This document shows, in pieces, positions 39,400 to 49,360 of a stretch of 64,000 nt of DNA (position 1 is the first letter of the stretch; each line of letters begins with the position of its first letter). The notes beneath the pieces were generated by a model. It was given only the letters and a program-made list of their open reading frames with translations, had not been told where the DNA came from and did not search any database. This DNA comes from Nematopogon swammerdamellus (taxonomy: Eukaryota > Arthropoda > Insecta > Lepidoptera > Adelidae). The stretch covers positions 3,465,897 through 3,529,896 of the forward strand of contig OX336339.1 in NCBI GenBank assembly GCA_946902875.1, read 5' to 3'. Both the position numbers and the translations under genes were made by a program.

Positions 39400-39990
39400 A
39401 CCTGTTCTTACGAGCATTTTACCCCGTCCGTCACTCGTGCACCTAACGATCGCAACAAAGACAGTTTAACGAATATAAAAATAGCTCTCTCAAAATAATT
39501 ACCTCAAAACAAAGAAGAAGCGAGCCACAAAAGAACGCTCAAGTGAAAAAAACTGCGCTAATTAGAGATAAAACTAATTTAAAAGTGGAAACACGCGGTA
39601 AGCCCGGGCAGAGATCAGCCGAGTTCAAAGAGCAACCCGAGCGTTAATGGTGGAATTATTTTTATTGGTCGGAGCCACGAAATATCGCTAGAAGAGCCGT
39701 TAATGGATGTCTACTCGCGTGTCTTGAGAGTATTTGAGGCACTTATCGTGGATGAACTTTGTTTGGATGCTATTAAGGGATTTTGAGCAGATGCAAATTG
39801 AATGCGCCTTTGAAAATTTTGGGTTATTGAAAATTTTTTCGTTCTCTCCGCCGAACTGGTAATTCAAACATACTATATTAAGTTTACTTTCTGTCGAGTT
39901 TTCCGTCATTTGCTATGTATTCAGTTTATAATATTTACTTGTAAAATTCTGAATAAAGTAAGTGTTATTGTGCATTAGAAAACAAAAAAT
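39400..39990. other. Unassigned stretch
   Basis: No recognised repeat, RNA gene or spliced frame. Confidence 0.5.
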
Positions 39991-39997
39991 CTTTTAA

Positions 39998-40308
39998 GTG
40001 CGAGTTTTACTCGCGCACGGAGGTTTCCGTATCTATCCGCTATTATCCGGTATAAAAGCCTGTGGCGCCATCTATTATTCAATAGTGTGACTAATCGACT
40101 AATCGACGTTTGTTGTATGGGAGCCCCCTTAATTTTTTACATTTTCTTATTTTTCTTATTTATATAACATAGCCCGCCATAGTAACACATATTCTGTGAA
40201 AATTTCAACGGGCTACCTATTACGGTTCAAGAGATACAGCCCTCGGACAGACGGACGGGCGGCGGAGGCATAGTAATAGGCTTCCGTACGGGATACGGAA
40301 ACCTAAAA
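39998..40308 (+). repeat. Family D repeat, full
   Basis: AAGTGCGAGTTTTACTCGCG, CACGGAGGTTTCCGTATC, GGCGCCATCTATTATTC, TTCTTGT-region equivalent TTTGTTGTATGGGAGCCCCC, GGTTCAAGAGATACAGCCC and GGATACGGAAACCTAAAA. An inverted fragment of the same family follows at about 40345-40480. Confidence 0.8.
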
Positions 40309-40784
40309 ACCTATAACCTATACAAAACCTAATAAATAACTCTCCTCCAGGTCGTCTGACTGTCGGTTCGTCGTCCGTCCGGCCGTCCAAGGGCTGTATC
40401 TTTTGAACAGTGAATGTAGGTACCTAGCCGCTTGATATTTTCTAACAGTAAGTAATGTGTTATAATGACAAATAATAAAAGCCCATATAATTAATTATTC
40501 CATGCACACGATACAACTTCACTTCATAATATTCACCTGTATTTGTGAACGAAGAGCGTCCATAAAGAGTGTTATTCTTTCGTCTCCCCGGGCAGATGCT
40601 ACGGAAATAATAAATAACTCTGGACGTGTGCGTGTCGGTCTAATTGTCACTCGATTCCAGGAGGCGACTCTTTGAGGAGCAGCTCCGGAGGAAGTGGCGC
40701 GAGCGAGTGTTGACAGCGTCGCGTGACGAACTATAAGAGGTGGGGGGAGGAGTGGAAGAGTTGGATCTTTCAGTATATTTGTTT

Positions 40785-41155
40785 TTTATTATGTAAGTAA
40801 ACCAATATGGGTGGCTGTGCCCAGAGACCAATATGGTGCAGTCGACAGAGCCAAAATCACCTCTCCCCGCGAAACCACGCTCAGTTATATAGGTGCCATG
40901 CCAGCAGATTTGCGGACTGTTGCTAGGCTGTCTAGCCTGTTAATACGACGTTTGAAGACACCCAGGTTAAAGGATTCGGGAAATGAACTCGCCGGAATTC
41001 AATTCCACACCCTAGCGGTGCGACAAAGAAACGATTTAGAGAACCAAATCGTTTGGGTTCTCAAAAGCCCAATGTCAACAACAAAAGGGTGCTGAGTCTC
41101 TCTGCGACGGGTCAAGCGGAGATTGGACGGGTGGCAGGGAATAAGGGATGCTAAT
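40785..41155 (-). pseudogene. LINE 3' end (family A), coding tail + UTR
   Basis: The minus strand reads QHPFVVDIGLLRTQ, SFLCRTARVWN, a stop, IPASSFPES, FNLGVFKRRINRLDSL and ATVRKSAGMAPI. It continues into the GCGTGGTTTCGCGGGGAGAG and GGTCTCTGGGCACAGCC 3' UTR. Truncated 5'; it abuts a SINE at 41192. Confidence 0.75.
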
Positions 41156-41191
41156 TCCACAAGAACAGCGACTCAATCTAGGTACTATTAA

Positions 41192-41336
41192 TGCAATGAG
41201 GTTGGATTGTAAGATGGCCACAAAGCAGCATCGGTTGTGTTCTCCTCTAGTCCAGATAGCAAGCAATCCAGGGAAGTGTCCGGTATGGCACATACCTTGT
41301 CGGAGGTGATAATATTGGCTGGTCGGAGCATGCATG
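41192..41336 (+). repeat. Family T SINE, central fragment
   Basis: ATTGTAAGATGGCCACAAAG, CATCGGTTGTGTTCTCC, CAGGGAAGTGTCCGGTATGG and ATATTGGCTGGTCGGAGCAT, ending at the junction with an opposite-strand LINE. Confidence 0.75.
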
Positions 41337-41642
41337 AGCATGGCATTCGGTCGTATTCGGGGGTTGCGAATGCCATGCCGGCCCGACAGGTGCCCATTCA
41401 CGCCCCTCTTGAAGGTCCCGAGACTACTTGGGGGGAAATATATGAGCAGGGAGAGCATTCCAGAGTTTATTTGTTCTGTAAAGGAAAGATCTGCAGAATC
41501 GATTGGTACGCATGCGCGGTAAGTCCAGCGTATAGGGATGCAATCCCTGCCCAGTGCGCGTGGTGCGGAGGTGGAAAGGGGACGGCGGGATCGCGTTAAA
41601 CAACTCCTCCGAGCTCTCCCCATGGAATAAGCGATAGAACAC
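41337..41642 (-). pseudogene. LINE ORF2 C-terminus (family L), frameshifted
   Basis: One minus frame gives FYRLFHGESSEELFNAIPPS, HPYTLDLPRMRTNRFCRSF and KLWNALPAHIFPPK. A shift near 41430 moves the remainder into a second frame: SLGTFKRGVNGHL, SGRHGIRNPRIRPN. Nearly the same protein end lies unbroken at 59633-60028. Confidence 0.8.
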
Positions 41643-42109
41643 GCTTAGAAGAACTTAAAAGAACAAACACATGAGTATATGAATTAAAACAGTGAAGATT
41701 CCTTTAACACAGTGAAGATTGCTCTAACACAGCGTCTACACTACGATTAAAACATTGTAATCTTTTGAAAATTTCCAAGATTATTCTTCGTAGATATTAT
41801 GAACGTCTGGGCATCGCAAATTTCGACACCGGCACACCTGGAAGCCGGCTTCACCAAACGCGGTCGGTCAGCCCTCAGGCACCGGTCGGCACAATACACC
41901 GGCTCCCACGCGAGTACTTTCATCCATTGACAGCGATATCGACCTCCCACACTCTCTCACCAGCGAGTACTTCCGCACCGGAGCCATGCTAATGCAACGC
42001 GTGTGTGGGTTGATATTTGTAATAATCGAGTACTTGATGGAGCTTTTGATTTCCCTATTGGCACACTAGTGGTAGAGAAAGGAGACTGGGGAATTTGAGA
42101 AGAAAACAA

Positions 42110-42265
42110 GAACTTTTTCATTGTTTTTTTATTGAAATCGCGACATACATGTGGCGCCGAGCCAACCATAGGGTGTCTAACGACCCCATGGACATTCGGT
42201 CGTATGCGGAGGTTGGAATGCCATGTCAGCCTGACAGGCCCCTCTTGAAGGAAGGACCCGTGACT
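42110..42265 (-). pseudogene. LINE 3' UTR fragment (family L)
   Basis: The minus strand carries CTGTCAGGCTGACATGGCAT, CGAATGTCCATGGGGTCG, TTAGACACCCTATGGTTGGC and GCCACATGTATGTCGCGATT with an A-rich end. This matches 59960-60075. Smaller pieces are at 56120-56190 (-) and 52325-52448 (+). Confidence 0.7.
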
Positions 42266-42295
42266 TTATTTGTATTGTAACATTGTATTTTTACA

Positions 42296-42617
42296 GTGTG
42301 GGGCCGGTACTTTAAAAGAATAGCCCCACTGCATCGCTCCCCGTGCATGTCGTAAAAGGCGACTAAGGGATATGACTCCCTTCTTATATTACTAGGTGGT
42401 AGGGTTTAACCCGCCCGGGTTGATACCACCGCACTGAATGAAAGGTCGGTCGAAACGGCTATGTAAATAGTTTGTGTTTTCCGTCCAGTTCAGTGTAGCC
42501 GGCACGACCGAAGGGAAGCACTGACATGGCACCAAGTTGACCCGGTGTTATGGGCTGACATCACGGATGTTGTAGGTGATGTAGCCAACCGTGTCAGTTT
42601 CCATAAAAATAAAAAAA
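42296..42617 (+). repeat. Chimeric SINE: family R head + family C body, full
   Basis: TGTGGGGCCGGTACTTTAAA, CCCCGTGCATGTCGTAAAAG and GACTAAGGGATATGACTCCC. It then passes without a gap into TATTACTAGGTGGTAGGG and the complete C body, ending TGTCAGTTTCCATAAAAAT. Same junction as 15062-15392. Confidence 0.85.
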
Positions 42618-42724
42618 ATATTATAATAATTGTAAAGCGTTCTAAACCTAATGCTTTTGGGCGTTGTCGGCTCAACAATCCACGCTGACGGCGCCAAGTG
42701 TCTCCCATAAAAAACTTAAAATCA

Positions 42725-42835
42725 TTAGACTTTTTTTATAAAAAGCAGTATGGGTAGCTGTGCCGAGAGACCAAGGTGTTCCACACAGCTGATTTCAACT
42801 CAATTCGCGTAACCACGCTAAGTGAGGCACCATAC
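42725..42835 (-). pseudogene. LINE 3' UTR fragment (family A), target of a MITE
   Basis: The minus strand shows GTGCCTCACTTAGCGTGGTT, GGTCTCTCGGCACAGCTACC and CATACTGCTTTTTAT. It stops at the target duplication of the element at 42836. Confidence 0.7.
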
Positions 42836-43189
42836 CATAGTTAAACCACACAAGTTAGCCGTCTTCATACAAACGCGCCGATTTCGCACTCACACAAGCG
42901 CGCGCCTGCGCACGCTGTCTGTACACAACCACTACATGCATTCTCACCTTCCCTCGCGAGTAGTCAGTGATGGTCGCCCAGCACTCGATTTTTGAAGTGA
43001 AATCTTTAGCGGCGCTTGGCATTTATTTCAAAATGAATGTAGGGTTCCGTAACAAATGCATGTCTGTCCATTCTACTAAGTTCTGCAAAATGAATGTAGG
43101 GTTCCGTAACAAATGCATGTCTGCAATGTCTGTCCGTTCTAATAAATTTAACATAATTTTTTTTTTTTGTTCTGTTATATTTTACCATG

Positions 43190-43325
43190 TGGGGCCGGTA
43201 CTTAAAAAGAATAGCCCCACTGCATCTCTCCCCATACATGTCGTAACAGGCGACTAAGGGATAAGAACGAGATGCCGTGCTAAAGGGCGACAGACTCGCC
43301 ACCTCTCACCTTGGCACGGTACTTC
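43190..43325 (+). repeat. Family R head nested in the MITE
   Basis: TGTGGGGCCGGTACTTAAAA, CCCCATACATGTCGTAACAG, AAAGGGCGACAGACTCGCC and TTGGCACGGTACTTCC end where the CT array starts. Confidence 0.8.
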
Positions 43326-43411
<86 letters not shown>

Positions 43412-43802
43412 GTCCCTCTCTATCTATCTCTGTCTCTCTCTCTATCTCTGTTTCTCTCTCCATCTTTGCCTCTCTATCTATCTCTGTCTCTCTCTCTATC
43501 TCTGTCTCTCTCTCTATCTCTGTCTCTCTCTCTATCTCTGTCTCTCTCTCTATCTCTGTCTCTCTCTCTATCTCTGTCTCTCTCTATCTCTGTTTCTCTT
43601 TCTATCTCTGTCTCTCTTTCTATCTCTGTCTCTTTCTCTATCTCTGTCTCTTTCTCTATCTCTGTCTCTTTCTCTATATCTCTCTTTCTATCTCTCTCTC
43701 TCTCTCTTTCTATCTCTCTCTCTTTCTATCTCTCTGTCTCTTTCTATCTCTCCCTCTCTTTCTATCTCTCCATCTCTTTTTATCTCTTTTTCTATCTCTC
43801 TC
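43326..43802. repeat. (CT)n / (CTCTAT)n microsatellite, ~480 bp
   Basis: Pure CT for about 75 bases, then CTATCTCTGTCTCT-type higher-order units to 43802. Frames of 170-207 codons (Leu/Ser repeats) are artefacts of composition. Confidence 0.95.
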
Positions 43803-44044
43803 GCTGGAATTGCATTTCCACCATAATGGGCTCACTACCTGTCAATTGTGTTAGTGTTGTGAGTTGTGACATCCCTGGTGGCTCGGCGCAGCGTAGGTAG
43901 TTATTTTAAAAATTGGCTCCAGTTATCTTACTCGTCTCATTTTACTATGACCATACCTACCAGAACTGTGAGAGGAAATAACCGTCGCAGTTACTTTTCA
44001 TATAGCTATAACAAGAGAGGTATGTCCTTACTGTATATATATTT

Positions 44045-44205
44045 TTTAAGACAGCCGGCTAGGGTTTCTTTGCCCAATACTTCAACGGAAGATCAGACAC
44101 AGCCAATAACACCACTCCTCGCGAAACCACGCTCAGAGAGGCGCCATGCGGGCTATGAGGCGGACAAAAAGGTCGCCGTTTAATTTATTGACACGCTTTT
44201 TGTAT
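44045..44205 (-). pseudogene. LINE 3' fragment (family A)
   Basis: The minus strand shows GTCAATAAATTAAACGGCGA, GCCTCTCTGAGCGTGGTTTC and GCGAGGAGTGGTGTTATTGG, matching 53030-53110. Confidence 0.65.
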
Positions 44206-44459
44206 TTACATAATCATGAAGAACATTGATGTGGGCAAGTTTCAGGTCAGTCTATGCCATTTTAGAAAGTTTATATTTCCATAAAAACTGTTTCAATAAA
44301 CATAAAACCCACTAAAAAAAAAAATCTCGATTCATATATTTCAATACAATGACAGAGAAAATTTCAAAATATTATTTAATACTTTTTAGTTCTAGTTTTT
44401 TTTTTTAAGTCTATTTTATGTTTTTTTTTTTAAGTTTTTATTTCATTCTTATTTGTAAT

Positions 44460-44680
44460 ATTACATAAAAAAGAATAATCGAAATCGGTTGAAGTGGTAC
44501 AGATTAATTCGCCACGTGTCAAACTGAAAAATTTTGAGCGTGTTGCAGTATAGTGCTGAAAAGTGCTGCCAAACAAAAAAAGACTTTTCAAAATCGGCCC
44601 ACAATTGACGGAGTAATCGCGTAACAAACATACAAAAACAACATACAGTCGAATTAAGAACCTCCTCCTTTTGGAGGCGG
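44460..44680 (-). repeat. Family G repeat
   Basis: The minus strand reads CGCCTCCAAAAGGAGGAGGT, TTCGACTGTATGTTG, TTACGCGATTACTCCGTCA and GTGGGCCGATTTTGAAAAG. Confidence 0.7.
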
Positions 44681-44906
44681 TTGAAAAGGCTTCGCTTTAG
44701 AATGAGTACTAGAGATGATAATGCGCAAGTATACACTACTGTAAATAAAATTCATCTACTGTTTTAGAAGCCCTAATTAAGATCAGCTATCCCTATCCGA
44801 ACTTTAATGGCTTCATCACCCTATCCGATCTTTAATGGCTTCATCAAACATTCGCCAATCGGAACAGGTGGCCACATCCTCGAAAAATTTAAGTAAACAT
44901 TCTCAC

Positions 44907-45218
44907 CTTTGTTCTTTCTGTAGGCTCTGAAGGAGTTCCATCCGTGGGTTTTCTTCAAACGCTCCTCGCTGTAAATATTCAGATCGCTGGCGAAGGCTTT
45001 CTGCTGCACCAGCATCAGCCGATTCCCCTTGTTGTTGTTCAAATCCGTTTGGAAGAAAGACACGAATCTCTGCAGTGACGACATCTTCAGCACCGACTTC
45101 AGAGTCCGGAGGATCCCATCGAGAGGGATCATGAACGCACTAGTGATTCTTAGCATTTGGGATTTACGAATTTTGATGGTTGGATTATGAACATCATGCG
45201 TGACCAGTTTGAAGATAA
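44907..45218 (-). CDS. Candidate internal exon, unknown protein (phase 1-1)
   Basis: The minus-strand donor AAAG|GTGAGAAT lies at 44901-44906. CAG acceptors lie at 45219 (giving 312 nt) or 45258 (351 nt); both lengths are multiples of three and give phase-1 borders. The frame is open through AFMIPLDGILRTLKSVLK, SSLQRFVSFFQTDL, GNRLMLVQQKAFAS and SEERLKKTHGWNSFRAYRK, with GC-rich third positions over its 3' two thirds. The acceptors have poor pyrimidine tracts, so the 5' edge is uncertain. I cannot identify the protein. The border phase matches the exons at 53443 and 60211, consistent with one gene. Confidence 0.45.
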
Positions 45219-45599
45219 CTGTATGATTGGGTAATTCAATGGTTGGAATTAATTCAACTGCGTTAATAAATTTTACGTTTTTATATTATTCTATAGCGAC
45301 AGGAGCTTTCTTCCAATTAATGAATAGAATAGAAGAACTCTTAAGCATAGTTAGTGTGTCTTTTCTTTTCGCACGATGATTTCTGATACATATACATTTG
45401 TTCAAAAAACGTTGTTTACTTTAGTGTTTAGAGGTTTCATCGCGGAACGCTACCTCTGTCTTGGAGATCATGTCACCAGCACTGATCTTCAAGGAATATT
45501 GTTATTTAAAGTATTAATTTTAATTGCTATAGATTAGAAGATTAATTAACAATTTTTAAACAATTGAATAAGTTGTAACTATATAAAACGATCTAAAGC

Positions 45600-45800
45600 A
45601 CGATCAAAATCAGAAGCGCAGTCGCCGGTTCATCGCGGCGCGTAACCGAATTGTGACTGCGTGTCTCGGTCAAAAATCTCCGTCAACCAGCGGCGCCGGC
45701 GCAGCCCGGTGCGTCCGCGGCGGCGAGGGTTCTCGCTAAACTTTCTTTTTTGGCTCGAGCGAGGAGTCACCGGCACAGCAGCGCGCTGCACTTTCATTCA
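45600..45800. promoter_or_regulatory. CpG-rich segment, possible promoter or first exon
   Basis: Dense in CG (GCGGCGCCGGCGCAGCC, GTCCGCGGCGGCGAG) within AT-rich surroundings, about 400-900 bp upstream of the 44907 candidate exon on the minus strand. A minus-strand frame is open across it. I see no TATA box and cannot place a start site, so this is only a candidate. Confidence 0.25.
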
Positions 45801-45929
45801 ACGCTTACAATAAATTGTAAACTTTGGATCAGGTTGGGCGGCGCTTTCTTCGTTGCACTTTTCACGAACCGTTTCCCGTTTGCTAAATTTACATAAATAA
45901 AGCCACAATAGTAAGGTTCTCTTTTCAAG

Positions 45930-46095
45930 CGACTTCAAAAGGAGGAGGTTCTCAATTCGACTGTATGTTTTTTTTTATGTTTGTTACGCGATTATTCTTA
46001 TTCTTTTTATGTTTGGTAGATCATACTTCAGAGGTGGTCCCATATAAATTTTATCAAAATTGATTTAGCGGTTTTTGAAAAATCAACAAAAAACT
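45930..46095 (+). repeat. Family G repeat
   Basis: GCGACTTCAAAAGGAGGAGG, TCGACTGTATG, TTACGCGATTATTC and GAGGTGGTCCCATATAAATT. Confidence 0.65.
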
Positions 46096-46099
46096 ATGG

Positions 46100-47035
46100 A
46101 TTGTTGTTACCTTCAGCAAAACTTTTCTGATGTGGACTTTTTCAGCAATAAAAACATAAGCATGTCGATACCTCATCACTATACTGCAACAGCTCCAAAT
46201 TTTGCAGTTTGAGTTAAATATGCAACCTTAGAGCTTGTACGCTTATCCACCAGTAGTTTAATAAAGCACTTAGTTCCACTGATGGTTACTTAGGCAAAGG
46301 CAAGGATAACTGTAGTATTATAAGAGGGTCAAACCATGAATATACAATTTATCATTAATATCATTGTTTGATTTTAATGAATTAATTTGTCAACTGAATG
46401 TTTTTTAAATGTCTATCACTGCTTGTTTTTATTAATTGAGTATTTTATATTTCTGTGTTGTATGTGTACATACATGAGTATAGTATACATGAGCATAGAA
46501 TTTCAAATTCAAATTCAAATAATTTATTAAATAAAGAAACATGATATACAACATAGAACAATTTGCGTAAAAATAAATTGAAAACATGTTCCCTTACATA
46601 GACAACATATATTTTTGGTTTAAAAAAAAATTTAAGACTTTAAATTCTGGGTTATACCTATATGAGTACATACATAGTCACGATCTTTCCGGCCTGATTC
46701 ACAATCAAATTGGCTCGATCTCTCCACAACTACATAGCACTCTATCTACAATCCCAGGTGCGAATGAAAGATAAACATTTTATACGAGTTTCTGTAATAA
46801 AGTAATTGTATGTGAAATAAAGCTATCATTTAATATCATAAGCAAACTGCTCCAAAGTGCCCGCCGACTTACGATGCCAACAATAGACAAAGCGGGGTAA
46901 TTAGACCGCGAAGATTACGCCTAGATACACTCACCCTACTCGCTAGCTAGTGGATGCTTCACTTCTGAGCGTCTTCGCATACAAAGATGGCGGCTTCGGT
47001 GGCGCCACAGTCGCTGCATTGAGATGAGCGTGTCT
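46100..47035. other. Stretch without recognised gene
   Basis: An (ATTCAA)n-like tract at 46500-46522 resembles a LINE tail. The rest shows nothing I can support. Confidence 0.45.
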
Positions 47036-47039
47036 GATA

Positions 47040-47235
47040 CAAAACGGCCAAGTGCGAGTCGGACCCGCGGGAAAAGTTTTCCGTACCTGTATCTTTTGAA
47101 CCGTAATAGGTAGCCAGTTGAAATTTTCACAGAATATGCGTTATTATGGCGGATGTGCCAAGAAATAATAAAAAAATCTTAAAGTAAAAATTTTAGTGCG
47201 CGAGTAAAACTAGCACTTGACCGATTTTATTATTA
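47040..47235. repeat. Family D repeat, rearranged short copy
   Basis: CGGCCAAGTGCGAGTCGGAC (plus orientation) joins directly to a minus-oriented remainder (GTATCTTTTGAACCGTAATA, TTATTATGGCGGATG, GTGCGCGAGTAAAAC). Thus both ends carry the same terminal block in inverted orientation, as at 32427-32815. Confidence 0.65.
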
Positions 47236-47334
47236 TATGTTTTACTTTACTTTAGAGTTCGTACTATAATCAGAATCACACACGTTTGACGCTTGTAGAC
47301 ATCGTCGTTTTTACTATAGATAAAAAACAAACAA

Positions 47335-47582
47335 ACGTAAAAAAAAAGTTTCTTGTAAGGGGACCGCCTTTAATTTTTTTTTTTTTTTTAATAATTATTA
47401 TGTATTAGTATATCCGCCATTATAAAACATATTCTGTGAAAATTTAAATCAGCTGCCTATTACGGTTCAAAAGATACAGCATTTTCCATAAAAAAAAGGA
47501 CAGACAGACAGACGGACAGACGGCCGGACGGCGCGTGGGCTTAGTATCTAATAGGCTTCCGTACGGGTTGAGAAACCTAAAA
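47335..47582 (+). repeat. Family D repeat, 5'-truncated
   Basis: AGTTTCTTGTAAGGGGACCG, ATCCGCCATTATAAAAC, GGTTCAAAAGATACAGC, GACAGACAGACGGACAG and GGCTTCCGTACGG. Confidence 0.75.
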
Positions 47583-47766
47583 ATGGAGTAGTACGGGAAA
47601 TATCCGCTAATAGACGTTAACTTTCGTAATGGTATAGATGCGATTAGATTTTAAGACGAGAAACAGTTAGCAAATTTTGGTGTATTTGAAATCGTATGAG
47701 AGGTTCGTAGAGCGTAGAGGATGGAACCATTTCTCTATCAACATTAGTCATATTAAACTTAATCAA

Positions 47767-48035
47767 TCAATACTAATAAATAATAAATCTGTAAGGGATG
47801 GTCATGGAGTAAGTTACTTTGTTTTATGAGATACCGCTTTTGTAGACTCTAGGCATGATACTAAAACTAAATTGACAATTTTTTTAAATCGTTTCTGTAT
47901 GTATGTATGTTCCTCCATAACTCTAAAAAAAACTGCATCCAAATCGGTTCATCCGTTTGGGAACTACGACGCCACAGACAGACGCGACGGAGGAGTCGTC
48001 CAACTTATAACTAACACCCCTCCTATTGCGTCGGT
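47767..48035. mobile_element. Helitron-like 5' end joined to an inverted family E fragment
   Basis: TCAATACTAATAAATAATAA to GTATGTATGTTCCTCCATAAC (47767-47922) is Helitron-like on plus. It passes directly into AACTGCATCCAAATCGGTTC, ATCCGTTTGGGAACTACGAC and a CTCCTATTGCGTCGG end, which is family E on minus. Confidence 0.6.
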
Positions 48036-48039
48036 AGTT

Positions 48040-48450
48040 AAGAACCTGGCACACTGTTCAGGAAATTGGGGTATCTTATCTAGAGATACCAGTCTACGCA
48101 CACAACGGTGGTGCCGCCCCGTTCGAGTTCAAAGGCCCTCTACAAAGCACGACTTTCAGTATCAGGAGCATTAGTGCACGCAAACACGGGAGCAATTTGG
48201 CGCACGCGCGTGGTACGCAGCGCCGGTGGTGGTGTTGGAAGATAACGTGTGCACTAATGGCCGCTTCGCTTAGTCCCCTCTTGAGACGCCGGGGGTGCAT
48301 TAGCAGCTCGTGGCTGCTTAGCTTGTACGGTAAGCTTGCAGATTAAACCTCTTGAGGACATAATTATGTGCGTTAAGTTCGATATCGATGGTTTACAGGC
48401 AATACCTCGTAACCCACAAAAAAAATACCAAAATTTCATATTAAATACTT
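48040..48450. other. Unassigned stretch
   Basis: TGGTGGTGTTGGAAGATAAC and CTTGAGACGCCGGGGG are GC-rich islands, but no spliced frame or repeat family was identified. Confidence 0.4.
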
Positions 48451-48452
48451 TG

Positions 48453-48813
48453 TTTTTTTATGGAAACTGACACGGTTCGCTACATCACCTACACTACACC
48501 CGCGATGTCAGCCCATAACACCGGTTGAACTAGGTGCCATATCAGGCTTCTCTTCATTTCATGTCGGCTACACTGAACTAGACGGAAAACACGAACTATT
48601 TACATAGCCGTTTCGACCGACGACGACGACGTTTCGCTCAGTGCGGTGGTGGTATCAACCCGGGCGGAATAAACCCCACCACCTAGTCAGGTAAGAAGGG
48701 AAGCGACCTACAGTTTAACGTGGAATCCGAACCACGGTCAGCCTCCAACGGCCGAGCGGTCACCCATCCAAGTACTGACCGCGCCGCCTGCACCACACTG
48801 AGCTATCGAGGCT
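48453..48813 (-). repeat. Composite tRNA/5S-like SINE, family C, full
   Basis: On minus: CAGCCTCGATAGCTCAGTG, CGCGGTCAGTACTTGGATGG, GTTCGGATTCCACG, the complete body with a CGTCGTCGTCG expansion, and a poly(A) tail at the 48453 end. This is one of the cleanest copies. Confidence 0.85.
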
Positions 48814-48984
48814 GTGCTTGTAAAAACTCGCAACCAACGGTCTATTGAATTTAATCATTTGAAATAGTGACAATAAATCACTTCCCCAAGCGACTGGATT
48901 GGAGTGGAAACCATCGATGGTGGTAATACATTCGGAGAAATTTACGATTGCACATTATTGCACAACCGGGGCAAATGTAATATC

Positions 48985-49150
48985 GTATTAACGGGCTAGA
49001 CAGCCTAGCAACAGTCCGCAAATCTGCTGGCATGGCACCTAACGAAGCGTGGTTTCGCGAGGAGAGGTGATTTTGGCTCTGTCGAGCTGTCGACTGCACC
49101 ATTGGTCTCTCGGCACAGCTACCCATGCTGGTTTACATAAAAAAAAAATA
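48985..49150 (+). pseudogene. LINE 3' UTR with poly(A) (family A)
   Basis: ATCGTATTAACGGGCTAGAC, AACAGTCCGCAAATCTGC, GCGTGGTTTCGCGAGGAGAG, CATTGGTCTCTCGGCACAGC and GCTGGTTTACATAAAAAAA. Confidence 0.8.
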
Positions 49151-49301
49151 GCTAGATAGAAATATGAAAGCGTTCGAATAATTTAACCTATCTATGACGT
49201 CTTGGCTCTCAGTGACATTGTTTAGTTTCTGATCAAGTGATCAGATCAGTGATTGATTATCTCTGAACAAAAACTATCAGAGGAAAAACTGCTATATGAG
49301 G

Positions 49302-49360
49302 CGACAGAGGGGTCGCGACAGCGGCGGGGCGCCCGCCGCGGTGGCGCCGCCGTGAAGGCA
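49302..49360 (-). other. GC-rich open segment on the 3' side of a LINE insertion
   Basis: GC-rich flank (CGCCGCGGTGGCGCCGCC). Together with 50466-50510 it formed one GC-rich block before the LINE arrived. Joined on minus, two frames stay open across the join, so it may have been exonic. No consensus donor follows. Confidence 0.3.

Larger units (their letters stand above)
42836..43949. mobile_element. TIR element (MITE) with exact 7-bp target duplication, expanded by microsatellite
   Basis: The left end CATAGTTAAACCACACAAGT and right end (inverted CATAGTAAAATGAGACGAGT) are imperfect TIRs. ACCATAC lies at 42829-42835 and again at 43950-43956. The interior has TTCATACAAACGCGCCGATT, a 57-bp tandem duplication (AATGAATGTAGGGTTCCGTA at 43033 and 43090) and a nested family R head (43190-43325). 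A ~480-bp CTCTCT/CTATCT array follows, then GTGTTGTGAGTTGTGACATC. The copy at 2526-3252 has only a ~20-bp CT run in the same place. Confidence 0.8.

Noticed and set aside
41075..41623. A 182-codon minus-strand gene
   Set aside because: The frame joins parts of two LINE fragments and an opposite-strand SINE; only pieces of it match LINE protein.
43277..43900. Frames of 171-207 codons on plus and 69 on minus
   Set aside because: They lie in a (CT)n/(CTATCT)n microsatellite; peptides are Leu/Ser or Arg/Glu repeats caused by composition.
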